Notes under the pieces: model-generated
Database searches by the model: none
What the model was told of the DNA's origin: nothing
The model's input: the letters and a program-made list of their open reading frames with translations, nothing else
In this document: in pieces, positions 17,322 to 25,171 of the stretch
How positions within the stretch are numbered: position 1 is the first letter of the stretch
Layout of the letters: each line of letters starts with the position of its first letter
Origin: SZUA-309 sp965233675
Lineage (GTDB): Bacteria > Pseudomonadota > Gammaproteobacteria > Pseudomonadales > Azotimanducaceae
DNA: 64,000 bases
Direction: 5' to 3'
Assembly (NCBI GenBank): GCA_965233675.1
Contig: OZ247498.1
Location: 1,550,001-1,614,000 of the forward strand
Program-made: the position numbers and the translations under genes

Positions 17322-17978
17322 TCAGTCTCTCGCAAACAGCAATTCCAACCGCCCTTCCTGCAGGAGGGTGGCTTTCTGAATGGAGAGTGCAGGGAAATAC
17401 TCGTCCAGTTGCTGCTGGGTGTGCGCATGGTAGCGGCCTTCCCGCTCGACGCTGGCCAGCCTCAGGTGAGACCCATCTTCGATCCCATAACGACACCCCA
17501 CGTTTTCCGGCTGCCAGCCCGGTTCTCCCGCCCGGGCACCACTGTGCAGGGAGCCGAAGCCATAGCCGAGGCTGCGCGGCCCCAGATGCGGTGCCAGCGC
17601 CCGGCTCAGTCCCTCGAGCGCGCTGAGCGACAGATAGTGCAAGGCATCCCAGAACATGCACACATCGAATGTGAGATCGTCCGGAAGTCTCAGATACTGA
17701 ACCAGTTGCGTGCAGGCCTCTGCCGTGCTCAGTTCCTCCGGCGGGTTCAGGACGAGGTCGCAGGAAAAGAGGTCCACAAAATGAATGGCTGCATTTCGTC
17801 CGGCGAAGAAGTTCAGCGTGCTCTGGGCACCGCTGCCCAGATCCAGCACCTGTATCCGTTCCCGTGATTCGATCTGTTCCAGCAACAGGGGCAGCAACCG
17901 GCTGGTAACGGTCTCCGGCCGGGAACGTCTGCTGGAAGCCGGGTCCGGAACCCGACGACTTCGGAGCATTCTGCTCAT
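17322..17978 (-). CDS. SAM-dependent methyltransferase-like protein, coupled to bactofilin
   Basis: A 218-residue protein with a Rossmann-type motif I RIQVLDLGSGAQSTLNFF at about residue 41, an acidic strand end IHFVDLFSCD after it and a motif resembling post-I FDVCMFWDALHYLSLSALEG at about residue 105, so it looks like a class I methyltransferase. Later motifs are weak, and the glycine pattern (GSGAQS) is not canonical GxGxG, so catalytic activity is uncertain. The ATG overlaps the bactofilin stop as ATGA (17978-17975), which implies translational coupling and a shared task with bactofilin, for example at a polar or cell-curvature complex. That last point is inference. Confidence 0.6.
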   Translation of the reverse strand: MSRMLRSRRVPDPASSRRSRPETVTSRLLPLLLEQIESRERIQVLDLGSGAQSTLNFFAGRNAAIHFVDLFSCDLVLNPPEELSTAEACTQLVQYLRLPDDLTFDVCMFWDALHYLSLSALEGLSRALAPHLGPRSLGYGFGSLHSGARAGEPGWQPENVGCRYGIEDGSHLRLASVEREGRYHAHTQQQLDEYFPALSIQKATLLQEGRLELLFARD

Positions 17979-18496
17979 CCGCTGGTTTTGCTTTCCTTTC
18001 CGTCACCGGTCCCATTCGGGGCGGTTGCTGTCTGGGCGGTCGCGGTCCGTTTTGGTGCGGCAGCCGCCGGCTTCTCCACACCCGGGTCCATATCGATGGC
18101 GCCTTTGAACTTGGCACCGTCTTCCAGCGTCACCCGCGGCGCCGTGATGTTGCCACGCACTTTGCCGGTCTGGGTGATGATCACTTTTTCCTCACCGCGG
18201 ATATCACCGGTCACCTGGCCTTCGACTTTGATCGTTTTGGCGGTGAGGTCCGCTTCCACGATGCCCTGTTGGCCGATGGTGAGATCGTGACCCTTGAGTG
18301 CCACCGAGCCCACCACGTTGCCTTCGATCAGCAGATTTTCGTCCCCGCTGACCTCGCCTTTGACTTTTACCGTTGCTCCAATCACCGCTGCATTCCTCGT
18401 GTTGAACGTTTCAGAGGGCGACCAGCTGGCGCCCGACCCACTGCCAGAACCAACGTCCGGCTCCGAATGGGCGTTGTCTTTGCGTTTCTCAAACAT
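17975..18496 (-). CDS. Bactofilin
   Basis: A 173-residue polymer-forming cytoskeletal protein. The N-terminus (MFEKRKDN) leads to the bactofilin core, a right-handed beta helix of short hydrophobic/glycine repeats: IGATVKVKGEVSGDENLLIEG, VVGSVALKGHDLTIGQQG, VEADLTAKTIKVEGQVTGDI, RVTLEDGAKFKGAIDM. A disordered Pro/Ala/Thr tail follows. ATG 18496 is preferred to a GTG at 18505 because AGGAGGT lies 8 bases upstream. Bactofilins assemble without nucleotide, attach to the inner membrane through the N-terminus and position cell-wall enzymes. The gene is followed with ATGA overlap by a methyltransferase-like gene, and a lytic transglycosylase gene lies 2 kb away on the same strand. Confidence 0.93.
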   Translation of the reverse strand: MFEKRKDNAHSEPDVGSGSGSGASWSPSETFNTRNAAVIGATVKVKGEVSGDENLLIEGNVVGSVALKGHDLTIGQQGIVEADLTAKTIKVEGQVTGDIRGEEKVIITQTGKVRGNITAPRVTLEDGAKFKGAIDMDPGVEKPAAAAPKRTATAQTATAPNGTGDGKESKTSG

Positions 18497-18651
18497 GCCT
18501 GCCACCTCCTTCTATCTCCTTCTCGATCAACCGCGCGAGGGACCAATATAGGCCATCCGATGAACGGAGATATGACAATTTTCTGTTCGTCGATGGTCCG
18601 CCGGCTTCACGCCCCATGAGAGGCTGTACGTCACCCCCGGGATCCGGCAGG

Positions 18652-19176
18652 ATGCTCTGGATGCGCCAGATTTTTCCAGAAAGTGCACGGATCCTGCCGA
18701 GAGAACGCCTGATACCGGGCCTGGCGCTCGTCCTGGTTCTGGTCCTGTGTATCGCGGTGACGGGCTGCGGGCAACCGGCAGGCACAACCTGCCAGATCCA
18801 AGGCAGCGGCTTCACCGCGTCCCACGACTGCGCACACCGGTGTCTTTCCCGCTGGAAACTCACCTGCCCGGACGGCACCCGGTTATCTCCGAACACCTGT
18901 TCCGGCGCCTTCGACTGCACGCCCGGCAGTTGCCCGGCTGGACAGGTGTGCTATTCCGACGACGATCCCTTTGAAGCACGCAGCTACTGCGTGATGGCGG
19001 ACACCTGCGGCACCCTGGACCCTGCGGCCCTGCATGCCTGGGAGCTCGACACGCTCGATCGGCAGACGGCCGTGCTCGCCGAACGGGATGAGCGACAGCG
19101 ACGGCGGCTGGAAGCCAAGCAGGCCGGCGAGCCGATGGTTGCGCCCACCGTCGAACCGCTCCGACCCGACCGTTGA
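18652..19176 (+). CDS. Cysteine-rich putative lipoprotein
   Basis: A predicted lipoprotein of about 174 residues. A hydrophobic stretch ending LVLCIAVTGCGQPAGTTC has a VTGC lipobox. The mature N-terminal part has ten cysteines in about 85 residues (TCQIQG, DCAHRC, LTCPDG, NTCSGAFDCTPGSCPAGQVC, SYCVMADTC), which suggests a compact disulfide-bonded domain resembling small secreted Cys-rich modules. A charged helix (LDRQTAVLAERDERQRRRLEAK) follows. The start is uncertain: ATGs at 18616, 18652 and 18661 are all in frame and none has a strong ribosome site. The stop overlaps the next gene as TTGA, so the pair is probably one unit. I know no family for it. Confidence 0.6.
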   Translation: MLWMRQIFPESARILPRERLIPGLALVLVLVLCIAVTGCGQPAGTTCQIQGSGFTASHDCAHRCLSRWKLTCPDGTRLSPNTCSGAFDCTPGSCPAGQVCYSDDDPFEARSYCVMADTCGTLDPAALHAWELDTLDRQTAVLAERDERQRRRLEAKQAGEPMVAPTVEPLRPDR

Positions 19177-20255
19177 AGCAACCAAGCCCCACGGTCATTT
19201 TCGTCTGCCTCATGTGCCTGACCGGCATTGCCCGGGCTGCCTCCACGGTTCCCGCCCCCGGGGCACTTCCCGAACTGCCCTGCTCGCCCACCGCCGAACG
19301 GGCGGCATTCAGCCTCGAAGGCGAGGTCTATGGCGACAGGACGTGGCACCAGGCCCTGCCCAACGGCTGGGTCTTCGCACTGCTGCCGGGCCCGTTCGGC
19401 TGGCACATACGTGTGTTCGAACACGATGGGCCGGATGCGGTGGATCTTTCTGCAATCACCCCGCCCCATCACGGTCCACCGAACCCACGGGATATCGAAG
19501 GCTGGCACTTCAGAAACGCTGCCAACACCGGTCCGAACAACGGTGATGTGAACGCTGCACAGGCCCTGCGCCTGTTCGCATTTTCCGAAGGGCTGATCGG
19601 CACCGGTGGTTTCAAACCGAACACCAGCGCGGACCAGCCACGGCTCGAGCCCCCGCCTGCGGATGCCGGACGAGGCTGGTTGCGGGCGATCGACTATGGT
19701 CTCGCTGATCTGGCCCCCGGCGAGCGTGCCCGGATGAACTATCTGGACTTCGAAGCCTGTCTCACCTGGCCACAGCACACTGCCGTGAACCCTCCGCCTG
19801 ACACCAACCCGGTCCCGGGACACCTGGCTATGGCAGAGGCGATCGAGACCCTGGGCGCCTGTGGCCTCGACCTGAACCGCTACGAACTGCGACCGATGCT
19901 GGCCCCCGCCAGTCAGGTGCTGGACATCGATGGCGATGGTGCCTGGGACGAAGTTTTCCAGATCAGAGCACGAAACGAAGGCGCCCCGTCGCTCGCACTC
20001 TGTCGAGCGGGCACCTGGCTCCACCTTGCAGGATCTGAGGAAGCCACCGCCCTCTCCGGCGTGCTCCCGCAGCTCGAATCCTGGCATACCGTTGCCCGGG
20101 ATCACGGCCCCTTCGGCTATGTGGACGAACCGCCCTGGCCTCTGCCGGAAGGCGATGTGCTGGTGCTGGAGCGCATCGAGAAGTCCATGGACCTCCTCTA
20201 CTGGAAGCAGGGCGCACTGCGCACACAACGCGTCTATCGCTACATCGAACAGTAG
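19173..20255 (+). CDS. Exported hypothetical protein
   Basis: A 360-residue protein beginning at a TTG that overlaps the previous stop (TTGA). Residues 1-23 (KQPSPTVIFVCLMCLTGIARAA) form a signal peptide. The body contains an HDGPDAVDL segment, IEGWHFRNAANTGPNNGDVNAAQ, a calcium-binding-like loop DIDGDGAWDEVFQIRARNE near residue 250 and PLPEGDVLVLERIEKSMDLLYWKQG near the C-terminus. The DIDGDGxxDE loop resembles FG-GAP or EF-type calcium sites found in exported beta proteins. I do not recognise a family. Coupling to the Cys-rich lipoprotein suggests they act together in the envelope. Confidence 0.62.
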   Translation: MKQPSPTVIFVCLMCLTGIARAASTVPAPGALPELPCSPTAERAAFSLEGEVYGDRTWHQALPNGWVFALLPGPFGWHIRVFEHDGPDAVDLSAITPPHHGPPNPRDIEGWHFRNAANTGPNNGDVNAAQALRLFAFSEGLIGTGGFKPNTSADQPRLEPPPADAGRGWLRAIDYGLADLAPGERARMNYLDFEACLTWPQHTAVNPPPDTNPVPGHLAMAEAIETLGACGLDLNRYELRPMLAPASQVLDIDGDGAWDEVFQIRARNEGAPSLALCRAGTWLHLAGSEEATALSGVLPQLESWHTVARDHGPFGYVDEPPWPLPEGDVLVLERIEKSMDLLYWKQGALRTQRVYRYIEQ

Positions 20256-20396
20256 CCGGACCTTGAATTTTCCGGATCTGAAACCATCCTGTCCCGCACC
20301 GGACCTGTCGTCTTATGCTGAGCCCTCTCCCGCCCTGTGTCATGCCCTCCCCTGGGCAGCCCTTCAGGCACAGGGCGGGCCCTACGCCCGCAACCA

Positions 20397-21533
20397 TCAT
20401 CCCGGGTTACTGCACCCCGGCAGATCATCGACCTTTGTGCAGGCTTCCGCCGTCGCTATCGAGACATCGGCCACGTAATACAGCGTGGCAAATCCCAGGG
20501 CTTCGCGGCCGAGGTTGTGAAAAATCATGCCGAGGGCCATGTCACCCGCCGTAAAACGGTCGGCATGATTTGCGAAGTAGCGAGCCGGTTCGTTCAGGGA
20601 TTCATCCGCAAGCAGCGCCGTCACCCGACCAACGCCGGTGTGGTAGGCCTGCACCAGCAACATCTGATACAGCTTGTCGGCTTTCGGTTCCGGCAACGCG
20701 CCGAACACCTCCGCAAATACCGGCGCCAGATTGCGATGATTCTGCTGCAGCAGATAGAGCGCGCAATCGATCTGGGCAAGCCGGTGCAGGCGAAAACGCT
20801 CGTCGAGGCGACAATCGTCCATAGCCACCGCCGTCAACTGCATGATGCCGACGGCACCGGCTGTGGAACGTGCCTCCCGAACGCCGCCACTTTCGATGAT
20901 GACCTTGCCCGCCAGCACCGCAAGCGTGCGCTCGGGCAGATCGATCCGTCCTTCGGCCTGACGTTGATCGAACACCGCTCGAATGGCCGTGTGCAGGGAA
21001 ACCGGATCTGTTTCGCTGCCGACCCTCAGACCATCCCAGGTGCCCCACAGTCGGGCGGAAGCCTCCTCGCCCGTATAGCGAGCCACCAGCCGCGGCAGAA
21101 AGGCATCCGGGTGATCGCAACTGAGTGCAAACGGATAGCCCGCATGACGCTCGTCGCCAGACACCCAGCCGATCACCTTCTGCTCCCCGGCGAGACGCTG
21201 GCGTTGGGTGTTGAGCGCACGCTGATTCTCGTCCCGCGTTCCGGCATCCGTCAGATAGCCGAGGAAGCGCATGCGGTGGTCATAGAGAATGTGCCGATCG
21301 GCCTGTTCGCAGAAGCTCTGGCCGGTCAGTACCCAGCGGCGGATGGTGGTGAGATTGGCGTATACGCCCTGACTCTCCCACAGCGGCGTCTGCTCGATCA
21401 CATCGCGCCAGCCGGCGAGCGGCGCATTCTCCTCGGCATGGGCAAAAGACGCCTGGATACCCAGAAGGAGCAGAACCGTCAGCCCTGTAAGCCTTCGATA
21501 CGGTCGCGCCAACCGATCTGGTTCAGGTCTCAA
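20397..21533 (-). CDS. Lytic transglycosylase-like protein (SLT domain)
   Basis: A 378-residue exported protein with an SLT/goose-lysozyme-type domain that would cleave peptidoglycan glycan strands. The motif IIESGGVREARSTAGAVGIM at about residue 240 of the mature frame is the classic ESGG...AxSxAGAxGxMQLT signature, with Glu as the catalytic acid; a later YLLQQN and LLVQAYHTGVGRV match the helical core. The signal peptide is LTGLTVLLLLGIQASFAHA. I placed the start at TTG 21533, which overlaps the last bases of the MlaD-like gene (GTTGAGACCTGA), with GGGAG upstream; an in-frame ATG at 21665 lies well inside that gene. The N-terminal 200 residues are not recognised. Translational coupling to the MlaD-like gene is likely. 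Confidence 0.78.
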   Translation of the reverse strand: MRPEPDRLARPYRRLTGLTVLLLLGIQASFAHAEENAPLAGWRDVIEQTPLWESQGVYANLTTIRRWVLTGQSFCEQADRHILYDHRMRFLGYLTDAGTRDENQRALNTQRQRLAGEQKVIGWVSGDERHAGYPFALSCDHPDAFLPRLVARYTGEEASARLWGTWDGLRVGSETDPVSLHTAIRAVFDQRQAEGRIDLPERTLAVLAGKVIIESGGVREARSTAGAVGIMQLTAVAMDDCRLDERFRLHRLAQIDCALYLLQQNHRNLAPVFAEVFGALPEPKADKLYQMLLVQAYHTGVGRVTALLADESLNEPARYFANHADRFTAGDMALGMIFHNLGREALGFATLYYVADVSIATAEACTKVDDLPGCSNPG

Positions 21534-22272
21534 CGTCCGAGTACTCCCGGGCGTCTTCAAGGACAGAGAGGGCGTCAATTCTTTCCAGCAGCCGGCGCAA
21601 CGAGTCCGCAAGCTCGCTGTGGCCCTCAGCTGCCAGTCTGTCGATTTCTTTCTCGATCCTGGCAATGTCCCCGCCCAGCTCGTTCGAGGTATCCGCCGCT
21701 GTTTCCGTGGCCGACTCGATCAGTCCCTCCAACTCGGTAACGACCCGCTCTGCGGTCGATCGACTGCTCGCCGCCAGACCGGCAATTTCTTCGTCTATGT
21801 CCGCTCGGGTCTGATGCCAGTCTTCGCTTTCGAAGTAGCTTTCGATCCGATCAGTCATAACGTCCATCAGGCTGGAGGCACGGCCTACCGCATCGCTCAC
21901 CTGCCAGATTGCCAGTTCCAGCGGTGTCAGGCCTTTGAGCCGGCCGCCTGAAGCGACCGGTTCCGCCGTCTCCGACGGGTTCAGAATCACAAGCATCGGC
22001 GGACCTTCCACCGGCACATAGGCGACCGCATTGTTCTGCACCAGGGGTGCAAGGGCTGGCTCGAGACTGAACTCGATCACATAGCCGGGCACCTGTTCAG
22101 CGACCTCAACTTCGTCCACGGACCCCACCTCCCGGGTTTCCAGGTAGACACCATCACCGGGCCGCAGACCTTCAGGTGCTTCCAGCACCGTGGACAGGGT
22201 GACATCGCGGGAACAGCCTGATAACAGCAGCAGGGCAACCAGAATCAGGCCGTCCAGAAACCTTCGACGCAT
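21523..22272 (-). CDS. MlaD/MCE-domain lipoprotein
   Basis: A 249-residue predicted lipoprotein: signal ILVALLLLSGC, with Cys at the LSGC box, then one MCE/MlaD-like domain (STVLEAPEGLRPGDGVYLETREVGSVDEVE, about residues 27-110), where the usual 'v.G.V..i' strand pattern is kept. The rest is a long helical region (residues 120-240) with IDEEIAGLAASSRSTAERVV and DIARIEKEIDRLAAEGHSEL, likely a coiled coil like the helical barrel of PqiB/YebT or LetB. Such proteins carry lipids across the periplasm. A lipoprotein MCE (rather than a membrane-anchored one) with no neighbouring ABC transporter is unusual. The stop overlaps the start of the transglycosylase gene. Confidence 0.8.
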   Translation of the reverse strand: MRRRFLDGLILVALLLLSGCSRDVTLSTVLEAPEGLRPGDGVYLETREVGSVDEVEVAEQVPGYVIEFSLEPALAPLVQNNAVAYVPVEGPPMLVILNPSETAEPVASGGRLKGLTPLELAIWQVSDAVGRASSLMDVMTDRIESYFESEDWHQTRADIDEEIAGLAASSRSTAERVVTELEGLIESATETAADTSNELGGDIARIEKEIDRLAAEGHSELADSLRRLLERIDALSVLEDAREYSDVET

Positions 22273-22431
22273 CTCAACTCCGATCAGTTATGGGGAATGG
22301 CGGTGCGGAGATCGTAGGCCATCTCGGAGTGGAAAACACCGGGCGGAAGAGAGGCATGGAGGGTTCCCCCTATTGCGGAGAATCCGGTCTGCTCCTAAAA
22401 AGTACCTCTGTATGAATTCGAGGTGACGGAC

Positions 22432-22539
22432 ATGAGAAAAGAAGGAGCTGCCTTGAGAAACGCCCTGATTGTCAGCGGGACCATCGTTGCACTGCTGGTT
22501 GTCGGGTGGCTGTTCGTAACAAATGTAATCGCCGTATAG
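22432..22539 (+). CDS. Small membrane protein, 35 residues
   Basis: A 36-codon reading frame (MRKEGAALRNALIV...) with a good GAGGTGA ribosome site five bases before the ATG at 22432. Residues 12-33 form one hydrophobic segment with a central glycine (LLVVGWLFVTNVIAV) after a positively charged N-terminus. The size, ribosome site and single membrane helix support a real small protein. It ends 19 bases before the DUF1269-like gene, so the two probably share a transcript and may interact. Confidence 0.6.
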   Translation: MRKEGAALRNALIVSGTIVALLVVGWLFVTNVIAV

Positions 22540-22558
22540 GCGAGGGAGACGCCAAACA

Positions 22559-23065
22559 ATGAAACGACTCTGCTTTCTCTCGCCGGATCTCGAACATACG
22601 CGCCAGGTCGTGAACGACCTGAAAGCCAACGAAATACCAGAGAAACACATATATGTCGTCGCAAAACATGGCATAGAGCTGGACGATCTGCCGGACGCCG
22701 GCCCGGAAGCCGATGACTTCCTACCTGCCTACGAAAGGGGGGTGGCATTCGGCGGCGCCACCGGACTTCTGGCCGGGCTCGTGGCGCTGGCCTTCCCGCC
22801 CAGTGGGGTGGCGATTGGCGGAGGCGCTGTATTGTTGATCAGCCTTTTCGGAGCCGGCGTCGGCGGATTTCTTACCGGTTTGGCAGGCGCGGCCTTTCCC
22901 AGCTCACGTTTGAGTGAATTCGAAGCGGCAATCGAGCAAGGAAAGCTCCTGGTCATGGCCGACGTGCCAAACGATGAGGTGGGGAAATACGAGCAAATGA
23001 TCAAGACTGCCGATCCGGAAGTAGAGGTCATGGGCATCGAGCCGCCTGCGCCTGTCGTTCCCTGA
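22559..23065 (+). CDS. DUF1269-like membrane protein
   Basis: A 168-residue protein. The N-terminal domain (MKRLCFLSPDLEHTRQVVNDLKANEIPEKHIYVVAKHG) is the ferredoxin-like module seen in DUF1269 and YflT-type stress proteins, where a vicinal helix captures 'la.g.p..ii.vv'. A long glycine-rich hydrophobic stretch follows (ATGLLAGLVALAFPPSGVAIGGGAVLLISLFGAGVGGFLTGLAGAAF, residues 68-115), probably a two-helix hairpin in the membrane. The tail FEAAIEQGKLLVMADVPNDEV repeats the soluble pattern. The ATG has GAGGGAG upstream. Function is unknown; family members are linked to stress responses. The 3' end overlaps the convergent ZIP remnant by 38 bases. Confidence 0.72.
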   Translation: MKRLCFLSPDLEHTRQVVNDLKANEIPEKHIYVVAKHGIELDDLPDAGPEADDFLPAYERGVAFGGATGLLAGLVALAFPPSGVAIGGGAVLLISLFGAGVGGFLTGLAGAAFPSSRLSEFEAAIEQGKLLVMADVPNDEVGKYEQMIKTADPEVEVMGIEPPAPVVP

Positions 23066-23563
23066 ATCGGCGTCCGGTGAGTACGATCGTCATCGCTACC
23101 AGAACGCCACCCCCAAGGGCCACTAAGCTGTATTTCTTATTCTCCTGCTCAGCCTGCGGCAACAGGTGTGTGGCGCCCACGTAGACAAGTGCACCCGCGG
23201 ACAGCGAAAGGAGCGCGCCCAGCATGGGCCTGTCTATCTGACTGATCAGAGGATAGGAAACGAGCATGCCTAATGGCGTGCTGAGCGCTGCTGCCAGAAA
23301 AGCGATCATCAGCGCCGTCCGTTCTCTGAATCCAGCTCGAATCAACAGCAGGTAGGTAATGATGCCTTCCGGGAACTCGTGCAGCACCATAGGTGAAGGA
23401 ACGAGGCCGAGATAAGCACACCTGCCGCAAAACTCATGAAGTAGGCGGTATTCCGTCTTCCCCAGTCTTCGAAGTGCCGGATGACGTAGATACCAAGCGT
23501 GGTGACGGAAGCCGCCGTCACACTGGTGATCAACGCGGTCCAGAATGTGTTTTCCATGAGCAT
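23028..23563 (-). pseudogene. ZIP-family metal transporter remnant with internal deletion
   Basis: Two frames together make a broken ZIP (zinc/iron-type) permease. The first (23563-23342) has the N-terminal helices: ENTFWTALITSVTAASVTTLG, then YFMSFAAGVLISASFLHL. The second (23390-23028) resumes at the metal-site helix MVLHEFPEGIITYLLLIRAG and continues to the C-terminus (LSLSAGALVYVGATHLLPQAE). Intact ZIPs have an HxxPEA end of helix 2, a loop and the HN..DG helix between these points. About two helices and the associated metal ligands are missing, and the join is out of frame. The deletion removes half of the transport site, so the gene is dead rather than frameshifted by a single base. It lies 52 bases from a tRNA gene. 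Confidence 0.78.
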
Positions 23564-23615
23564 CTCAGGCGGATTTCAGAAGACCCGCGTAAATCTCATC
23601 GTCCAGAAGGGATTA

Positions 23616-23691
<76 letters not shown>

Positions 23692-23700
23692 ACAGATTGC

Positions 23701-23716
23701 CCTGGCGAACGCCAGG
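23701..23716 (-). promoter_or_regulatory. Leader hairpin of the tRNA-Ala precursor
   Basis: CCTGGCG-AA-CGCCAGG is a perfect seven-pair hairpin between the tRNA promoter and the tRNA. It would fold in the 5' leader removed by RNase P and could help processing. Confidence 0.5.
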
Positions 23717-23734
23717 ACGGGCAGAAGGCGCGAG

Positions 23735-23763
23735 ATACTAGGTCGCAGGTTCTATCGTGTCAA
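23735..23763 (-). promoter_or_regulatory. Sigma-70 promoter of tRNA-Ala
   Basis: On the minus strand TTGACA (23763-23758) and TAGTAT (23740-23735) are separated by exactly 17 bases, with a GC-rich discriminator (CTCGCGCC) after the -10 box. This is a near-consensus promoter. The GC-rich discriminator is the hallmark of stringently controlled stable-RNA promoters. Confidence 0.85.
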
Positions 23764-23797
23764 CCGGCCGGATCGTCGCCGTCCGCATGCCGACGGC

Positions 23798-25129
23798 TCA
23801 TTTTCTCAGGTCGACCCAGTCCTGGAAGGCAAGCAGCGCGGAAACAGCATTGGCCCCGAGCCAGCGCAGTGGCTCCGGCTCCCAGCGACGGGATCGATGA
23901 TTTACCCAGGGCAGGCCCGTGCGTTCGGATTCCCGCTCCAACAGCAGGTCGGCCAGTGTCTGCCCCGCCAGATTGGCAGCAGCAACCCCTTCGCCCACAT
24001 AGCCGCCCGCCCAGGCGAACCCGGCTTCCCGGTCGTAGCCCACGGAGGGATAAAAGTCTCTTGGTGCCCCCAGCACGCCGCCCCACTGATGAGCGATGGG
24101 CGGTTGTTCTCCGAGCATCGGAAACAGCTCGGTCAACAGCGCCCGCAGGCGCTGGTGCGATGGGTGGGAAACCTCGAATCGCGGGTCGACTCTGGAGCCG
24201 TATCGATACGGAGCAGACAGCCCGCCGATGGCGATCCGATCGTCCACGGTACGTTGGCCGTAGTAGATCATTGCCCGGGCATCCTCGAACGTCTGTCGCT
24301 TCTCCAGGCCGATCTCCGCCCAGACGGCAGGGTCCAGCGGTTCGGTGACGACCATGTAGTTGTACAGTGGCACAATCTGTCGCGTCTGCCCCGCAATCGA
24401 ATCCGTATAGGCTTCCGTCGCACGCACGATGATGCGCCCTTGCGCCACCCCGTTCGCTGTCCGGGCTCGTCTGCCTTCGATCGCCGTCACCGGACTGTCT
24501 TCATAGATCTGCACGCCGGCCTCGCGCAATACCTTCTGAAGCCCCACCACCAGCCGATACGGATGGATGGCTGCACAGTGCGGGGTATACAAACCGCCCT
24601 TGAGGCCCGGAATATTCAGATGTGCCGATGCCCCCGACACACCGAGCAGCGACACGTCCTCCTCACCGAGCCCGATTTTCCGGGCAGCGGCCTCCCGCGC
24701 CGCCAGGCGCTTCAGTTGAATCGAGGTCACCGCCGGGTAGATGGTGCCTCCTTTCGCATAGTGACAATCGAACTCATGCCTCTCGGCAACCCGGCCGATC
24801 TCGTCCACGCTGGCCTGCATGGCCCGATGCATGGCCAGTGCGCCGCCTTGTTGCCTGCTGTCGTGCATCCGGTCGTCACCGGCCATGGCGCCCACGCACC
24901 AGCCGCCGTTCCGACCGGAGGCGCCGTATCCGGCGAACTGCGCTTCGAGCAGGCAGATGGAAATGTCCGGCTGTACCCTGCTGAGATAGTAAGCGGTCCA
25001 CAGACCGGTGAACCCTGCGCCGATGATCACCACATCCGCGTCCACCTCACCCACCAAAGGGGCGTATCGCGCCACCGCTTCTGCCGGTGTCCGGTGCCAC
25101 CAGGAAAGACTCTCCAGGGCCTCGTGCAC
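23798..25129 (-). CDS. FAD-dependent amine oxidase, PuuB-like
   Basis: A 443-residue DAO-fold flavoprotein similar to gamma-glutamylputrescine oxidase. The ADP-binding beta-alpha-beta motif is DADVVIIGAGFTGLWTAYYL near residue 33, with the second glycine-rich site GYGASGRNGGWCVGAM at about 70. The central region and FAWAGGYVGEGVAAANLAGQ at the C-terminal FAD site complete the pattern. Enzymes of this type oxidise secondary amines or N-methylated amino acids to an aldehyde, releasing H2O2. A second copy (31799-33109) sits with a PuuA-like synthetase 6.7 kb away; this one stands alone next to nhaA, so its substrate may differ. The ATG at 25129 has only a weak ribosome site (AGGAGTCAACG). Confidence 0.88.
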   Translation of the reverse strand: MHEALESLSWWHRTPAEAVARYAPLVGEVDADVVIIGAGFTGLWTAYYLSRVQPDISICLLEAQFAGYGASGRNGGWCVGAMAGDDRMHDSRQQGGALAMHRAMQASVDEIGRVAERHEFDCHYAKGGTIYPAVTSIQLKRLAAREAAARKIGLGEEDVSLLGVSGASAHLNIPGLKGGLYTPHCAAIHPYRLVVGLQKVLREAGVQIYEDSPVTAIEGRRARTANGVAQGRIIVRATEAYTDSIAGQTRQIVPLYNYMVVTEPLDPAVWAEIGLEKRQTFEDARAMIYYGQRTVDDRIAIGGLSAPYRYGSRVDPRFEVSHPSHQRLRALLTELFPMLGEQPPIAHQWGGVLGAPRDFYPSVGYDREAGFAWAGGYVGEGVAAANLAGQTLADLLLERESERTGLPWVNHRSRRWEPEPLRWLGANAVSALLAFQDWVDLRK

Positions 25130-25171
25130 GTTGACTCCTCCTGAGTTGATCCTGAATTGATACGGGGCGTC

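Noticed and set aside
23342..23390. Programmed frameshift in the ZIP gene
   Set aside because: No slippery sequence is seen, and a helix pair and metal ligands are missing, so a shift would not rebuild a functional protein.
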